Source: Sisyra terminalis (lineage: Eukaryota > Arthropoda > Insecta > Neuroptera > Sisyridae). Taken from it: a stretch of DNA of 64,000 nucleotides. The stretch's first letter is position 1, and every line of letters starts with the position of its first letter. This document shows, one piece after another, positions 60,099 through 64,000 of this stretch. Below the pieces are notes generated by a model that saw nothing but the letters and a program-made list of their open reading frames with translations, made no database searches and was not told where the DNA came from. The stretch lies in the NCBI GenBank assembly GCA_958496175.1, contig OY292279.1:2294001-2358000 (forward strand), given 5' to 3'. A program made the position numbers and the translations under genes.

Positions 60099-63000
60099 GG
60101 TTCGCAACAATGTCTAGAACGATGATATAAAAATATTTTTCGATTTCGAAACAAAAAGTATTTTCGTCAAAAAAAACCATGGGTTAACCATCGTTGATTT
60201 TCTCGAATATCGTCAAATAGACATAAATTTTTTTTAAGGGTGCCAATCGAAAGTATATGTCCATCTGTACGTGCTGTAATTTTTCCCCAAACAAACAACG
60301 TTTAAGGGATGAACAGGCAGTTTAAGGGATGAACACTTCCCACTAAGAGGGAGAGACGAATGTGGCTTCTTCAACAATTGCATGTAACTTCGTTATATAA
60401 GGGATGATTTTCGAACCAAAGGCAGTTTCGGGTTCGCAACAATGTCTAGAACGATGATATAAAAATATTTTTCGATTTCGAAACAAAAAGTATTTTCGTC
60501 AAAAAAAACCATGGGTTAACCATCGTTGATTTTCTCGAAAATCGTCAAATAGACATAAAATTTTTTTAAGGGTGCCAATCGAAAGTATAAGTCCATCTGT
60601 ACGTGCTGTGCAAATTTTTCCCCAAACAAACCACGTTTAAGGGATGAACAGGCAGTTTAAGGGATGAACACTTCCCACTAAGAGGGAGAGACGAATGTGG
60701 CTTCTTCAACAATTGCATGTACCTTCGTTATATAAGGGATGATTTTCGAACCAAAGGCAGTTTCGGGTTCGCAACAATGTCTAGAACGATGATATAATAA
60801 TATTTTTCGATTCCGAAACAAAAAGTTTTTTCGTCAAAAAAAACCATGGGTTAACCATCGTTGATTTTCTCGAAAATCGTCAAATAGAAAAAAAATTTTT
60901 TAAGGGTGCCAATCGAAAGTATAAGTCCATCTGTACGTGCTGTGCAAATTTTTCCCCAAACAAACCACGTTTAAGGGATGAACAGGCAGTTTAAGGGATG
61001 AACACTTCCCACTAAGAGGGAGAGACGAATGTGGCTTCTTCAACAATCGCATGTACCTTCGTTATATAAGGGATGATTTTCGAACCAAAGGCAGTTTCGG
61101 GTTCGCAACAATGTCTAGAACGATGATATAAAAATATTTTTCGATTTCGAAACAAAAAGTTATTTAGTCAAAAAAAACCATGGGTTAACCATCGTTGATT
61201 TTCTCGAAAATCGTCAAATAGAAAAAAAATTTTTTAAGGGTGCCAATCGAAAGTATAAGTCCATCTGTACGTGCTGTGCAAATTTTTCCCCAAACAAACC
61301 ACGTTTAAGGGATGAACAGGCAGTTTAAGGGATGAACACTTCCCACTAAGAGGGAGAGACGAATGTGGCTTCTTCAACAATCGCATGTACCTTCGTTATA
61401 TAAGGGATGATTTTCGAACCAAAGGCAGTTTCGGGTTCGCAACAATGTCTAGAACGATGATATAAAAATATTTTTCGATTTCGAAACAAAAAGTATTTTC
61501 GTCAAAAAAAACCATGGGTTTACCATCGTTGATTTTCTCGAAAATCGTCAAATAGAAAAAAATTTTTTTAAGGGTGCCAATCGAAAGTATATGTCCATCT
61601 GTACGTGCTGTGCAAATTTTTCCCCAAACAAACAACGTTTAAGGGATGAACAGGCAGTTTAAGGGATGAACACTTCCCACTAAGAGGGAGAGACGAATGT
61701 GGCTTCTTCAACAATTGCATGTAACTTCGTTATATAAGGGATGATTTTCGAACCAAAGGCAGTTTCGGGTTCGCAACAATGTCTAGAACGATGATATAAA
61801 AATATTTTTCGATTTCGAAACAAAAAGTATTTTCGTCAAAAAAAACCATGGGTTAACCATCGTTGATTTTCTCGAAAATCGTCAAATAGACATAAAATTT
61901 TTTTAAGGGTGCCAATCGAAAGTATAAGTCCATCTGTACGTGCTGTGCAAATTTTTCCCCAAACAAACCACGTTTAAGGGATGAACAGGCAGTTTAAGGG
62001 ATGAACACTTCCCACTAAGAGGGAGAGACGAATGTGGCTTCTTCAACAATTGCATGTACCTTCGTTATATAAGGGATGATTTTCGAACCAAAGGCAGTTT
62101 CGGGTTCGCAACAATGTCTAGAACGATGATATAATAATATTTTTCGATTCCGAAACAAAAAGTATTTTCGTCAAAAAAAACCATGGGTTAACCATCGTTG
62201 ATTTTCTCGAAAATCGTCAAATAGACATAAAATTTTTTTAAGGGTGCCAATCGAAAGTATAAGTCCATCTCTACGTGCTGTGCAAATTTTTCCCCAAACA
62301 AACCACGTTTAAGGGATGAACAGGCAGTTTAAGGGATGAACACTTCCCACTAAGAGGGAGAGACGAATGTGGCTTCTTCAACAATTGCATGTACCTTCGT
62401 TATATAAGGGATGATTTTCGAACCAAAGGCAGTTTCGGGTTCGCAACAATGTCTAGAAAGATGATATAAAAATATTTTTCGATTTCGAAACAAAAAGTTT
62501 TTTAGTCAAAAAAAACCATGGGTTAACCATCGTTGATTTTCTCGAAAATCGTCAAATAGAAAAAAAATTTTTTAAGGGTGCCAATCGAAAGTATAAGTCC
62601 ATCAGTACGTGCTGTGCAAATTTTTCCCCAAACAAACCACGTTTAAGGGATGAACAGGCAGTTTAAGGGATGAACACTTCCCACTAAGAGGGAGAGACGA
62701 ATGTGGCTTCTTCAACAATTGCATGTACCTTCCTTATATAAGGGATGATTTTCGAACCAAAGGCAGTTCCGGGTTCGCAACAATGTCTAGAACGATGATA
62801 TAATTATATTTTTCGATTTCGAAACAAAAAGTTTTTTAGTCAAAAAAAACCATGGGTTAACCATCGTTGATTTTCTCGAAAATCGTCAAATAGAAAAAAA
62901 ATTTTTTAAGGGTGCCAATCGAAAGTATAAGTCCATCTGTACGTGCTGTGCAAATTTTTCCCCAAACAAACCACGTTTAAGGGATGAACAGGCAGTTTAA

Positions 63001-64000
63001 GGGATGAACACTTCCCACTAAGAGGGAGAGACGAATGTGGCTTCTTCAACAATCGCAAGTACCTTCGTTATATAAGGGATGATTTTCGAACCAAAGGCAG
63101 TTTCGGGTTCGCAACAATGTCTAGAACGATGATATAAAAATATTTTTCGATTTCGAAACAAAAAGTATTTTCGTCAAAAAAAACCATGGGTTTACCATCG
63201 TTGATTTTCTCGAAAATCGTCAAATAGAAAAAAATTTTTTTAAGGGTGCCAATCGAAAGTATATGTCCATCTGTACGTGCTGTGCAAATTTTTCCCCAAA
63301 CAAACAACGTTTAAGGGATGAACAGGCAGTTTAAGGGATGAACACTTCCCACTAAGAGGGAGAGACGAATGTGGCTTCTTCAACAATTGCATGTAACTTC
63401 GTTATATAAGGGATGATTTTCGAACCAAAGGCAGTTTCGGGTTCGCAACAATGTCTAGAACGATGATATAAAAATATTTTTCGATTTCGAAACAAAAAGT
63501 ATTTTCGTCAAAAAAAACCATGGGTTAACCATCGTTGATTTTCTCGAAAATCGTCAAATAGACATAAAATTTTTTTAAGGGTGCCAATCGAAAGTATAAG
63601 TCCATCTGTACGTGCTGTGCAAATTTTTCCCCAAACAAACCACGTTTAAGGGATGAACAGGCAGTTTAAGGGATGAACACTTCCCACTAAGAGGGAGAGA
63701 CGAATGTGGCTTCTTCAACAATTGCATGTACCTTCGTTATATAAGGCATGATTTTCGAACCAAAGGCAGTTTCGGGTTCGCAACAATGTCTAGAACGATG
63801 ATATAAAAATATTTTTCGATTTCGAAACAAAAAGTATTTTCGTCAAAAAAAACCATGGGTTAACCATCGTTGATTTTCTCGAAAATCGTCAAATAGACAT
63901 AAAATTTTTTTAAGGGTGCCAATCGAAAGTATAAGTCCATCTGTACGTGCTGTGCAAATTTTTCCCCAAACAAACCACGTTTAAGGGATGAACAGGCAGT
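60099..64000. repeat. AGTATTTTCG / AGACATAAA subfamily, with a 5-unit repeat
   Basis: AGTATTTTCG replaces AGTTTTTTCG and CAAATAGACATAAAA replaces CAAATAGAAAAAA in many units here, and I saw neither before this point. Linked changes are CAAACAACG, GCATGTAACTTCG and GGTTTACC. 61,434-63,105 (1,672 bp, five units) is repeated from 63,106 to the window end, where the second copy is cut. 60,099-61,433 is a related four-unit version. The first unit has a three-base deletion (GTGCTGTAATTTT, about 60,277). Confidence 0.85.

Larger units (their letters stand above)
1..64000. repeat. Tandem satellite array, ~334-bp monomer, 191 complete units plus a partial one
   Basis: The phrase GGTTCGCAACAATG recurs every 333-335 bp from base 1 to 63,775 without a break. 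The total drift of about -20 bp over 191 units shows that no foreign DNA is inserted and no unit is grossly truncated. Units differ by scattered substitutions and one-base indels and look well over 90% identical by eye. One hand-counted unit (4,675-5,008) is 36.8% GC. Both window edges cut through the array, so its true size is unknown. This is typical eukaryotic satellite DNA. I do not recognise the family. Short reading frames occur in many units but open and close with one-base changes, so I call none of them genes. Confidence 0.98.

Noticed and set aside
1..64000. CRISPR array
   Set aside because: Periodicity is 334 bp with no short conserved repeat/unique spacer pattern; the whole unit is repeated, not only a short part.
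1..64000. Transposon or Helitron-derived tandem repeat (CTAG near the unit start)
   Set aside because: No terminal repeats, Rep/helicase or transposase remnants, or target duplications are visible. A CTAG tetramer alone is not evidence.

Overview
The whole 64 kb window is one uninterrupted tandem satellite-DNA array. The unit is about 334 bp. Counting from the first base (phase starting GGTTCGCAAC), there are 191 complete units and a last partial unit at 63,775-64,000. Cumulative length drift is only about -20 bp over 191 units. Both ends of the window lie inside the array. I see no protein-coding gene, tRNA, rRNA, CRISPR, transposon insertion or other unique sequence.

Organism: the layout (long-range, highly homogeneous, ~334 bp monomer, local higher-order repeats) is that of eukaryotic centromeric, pericentromeric or other heterochromatic satellite DNA. 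One hand-counted unit (4,675-5,008) is 36.8% GC. It holds about 15 CpG where base composition predicts about 11, so CpG is not depleted; this fits a weakly methylated genome, such as many invertebrates, better than a vertebrate. I do not recognise the satellite family and cannot name the species.

Monomer anatomy (coordinates of the first unit, 1-334): an AT-rich half (about 30% GC) carries an AAAAATATTTTT palindrome (31-42), several A-tracts, an ATGGGTTAACCAT near-palindrome (81-93), a GATTTT/AAAATC dyad (98-113) and an A7T6 tract (124-136). A GC-richer half (about 43% GC) carries a 20-bp internal tandem duplication (204-239), a CENP-B-box-like 17-mer (292-308) overlapping a consensus TATA box (298-305), an initiator-like GCAGTT 31 bp downstream, and a CGAACC/GGTTCG dyad spanning the unit junction (316-340).

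Layout: 0-5.3 kb, mixed units with a short dimer pattern; 5.3-8.0 kb, TATTATAAT/TTCGTC units; 8.0-10.7 kb, mixed; 10.7-15.4 kb, a duplicated trimer and a duplicated pentamer; 15.4-33.7 kb, a mosaic in which the same multi-unit blocks reappear 4.3, 5.3, 12.0 and 14.3 kb apart; 33.7-40.4 kb, a clear two-copy 9-unit higher-order repeat (about 3.0 kb); 40.4-51.4 kb, trimer, 11-unit and 7-unit repeats carrying an A10T3 subfamily; 51.4-60.1 kb, a more homogeneous stretch; 60.1-64.0 kb, a distinct AGTATTTTCG/AGACATAAA subfamily in a 5-unit repeat. The pattern is what unequal exchange and gene conversion produce. No set of genes acts together here. Any function would be structural (centromere or heterochromatin) or through satellite transcripts, and that is inference.
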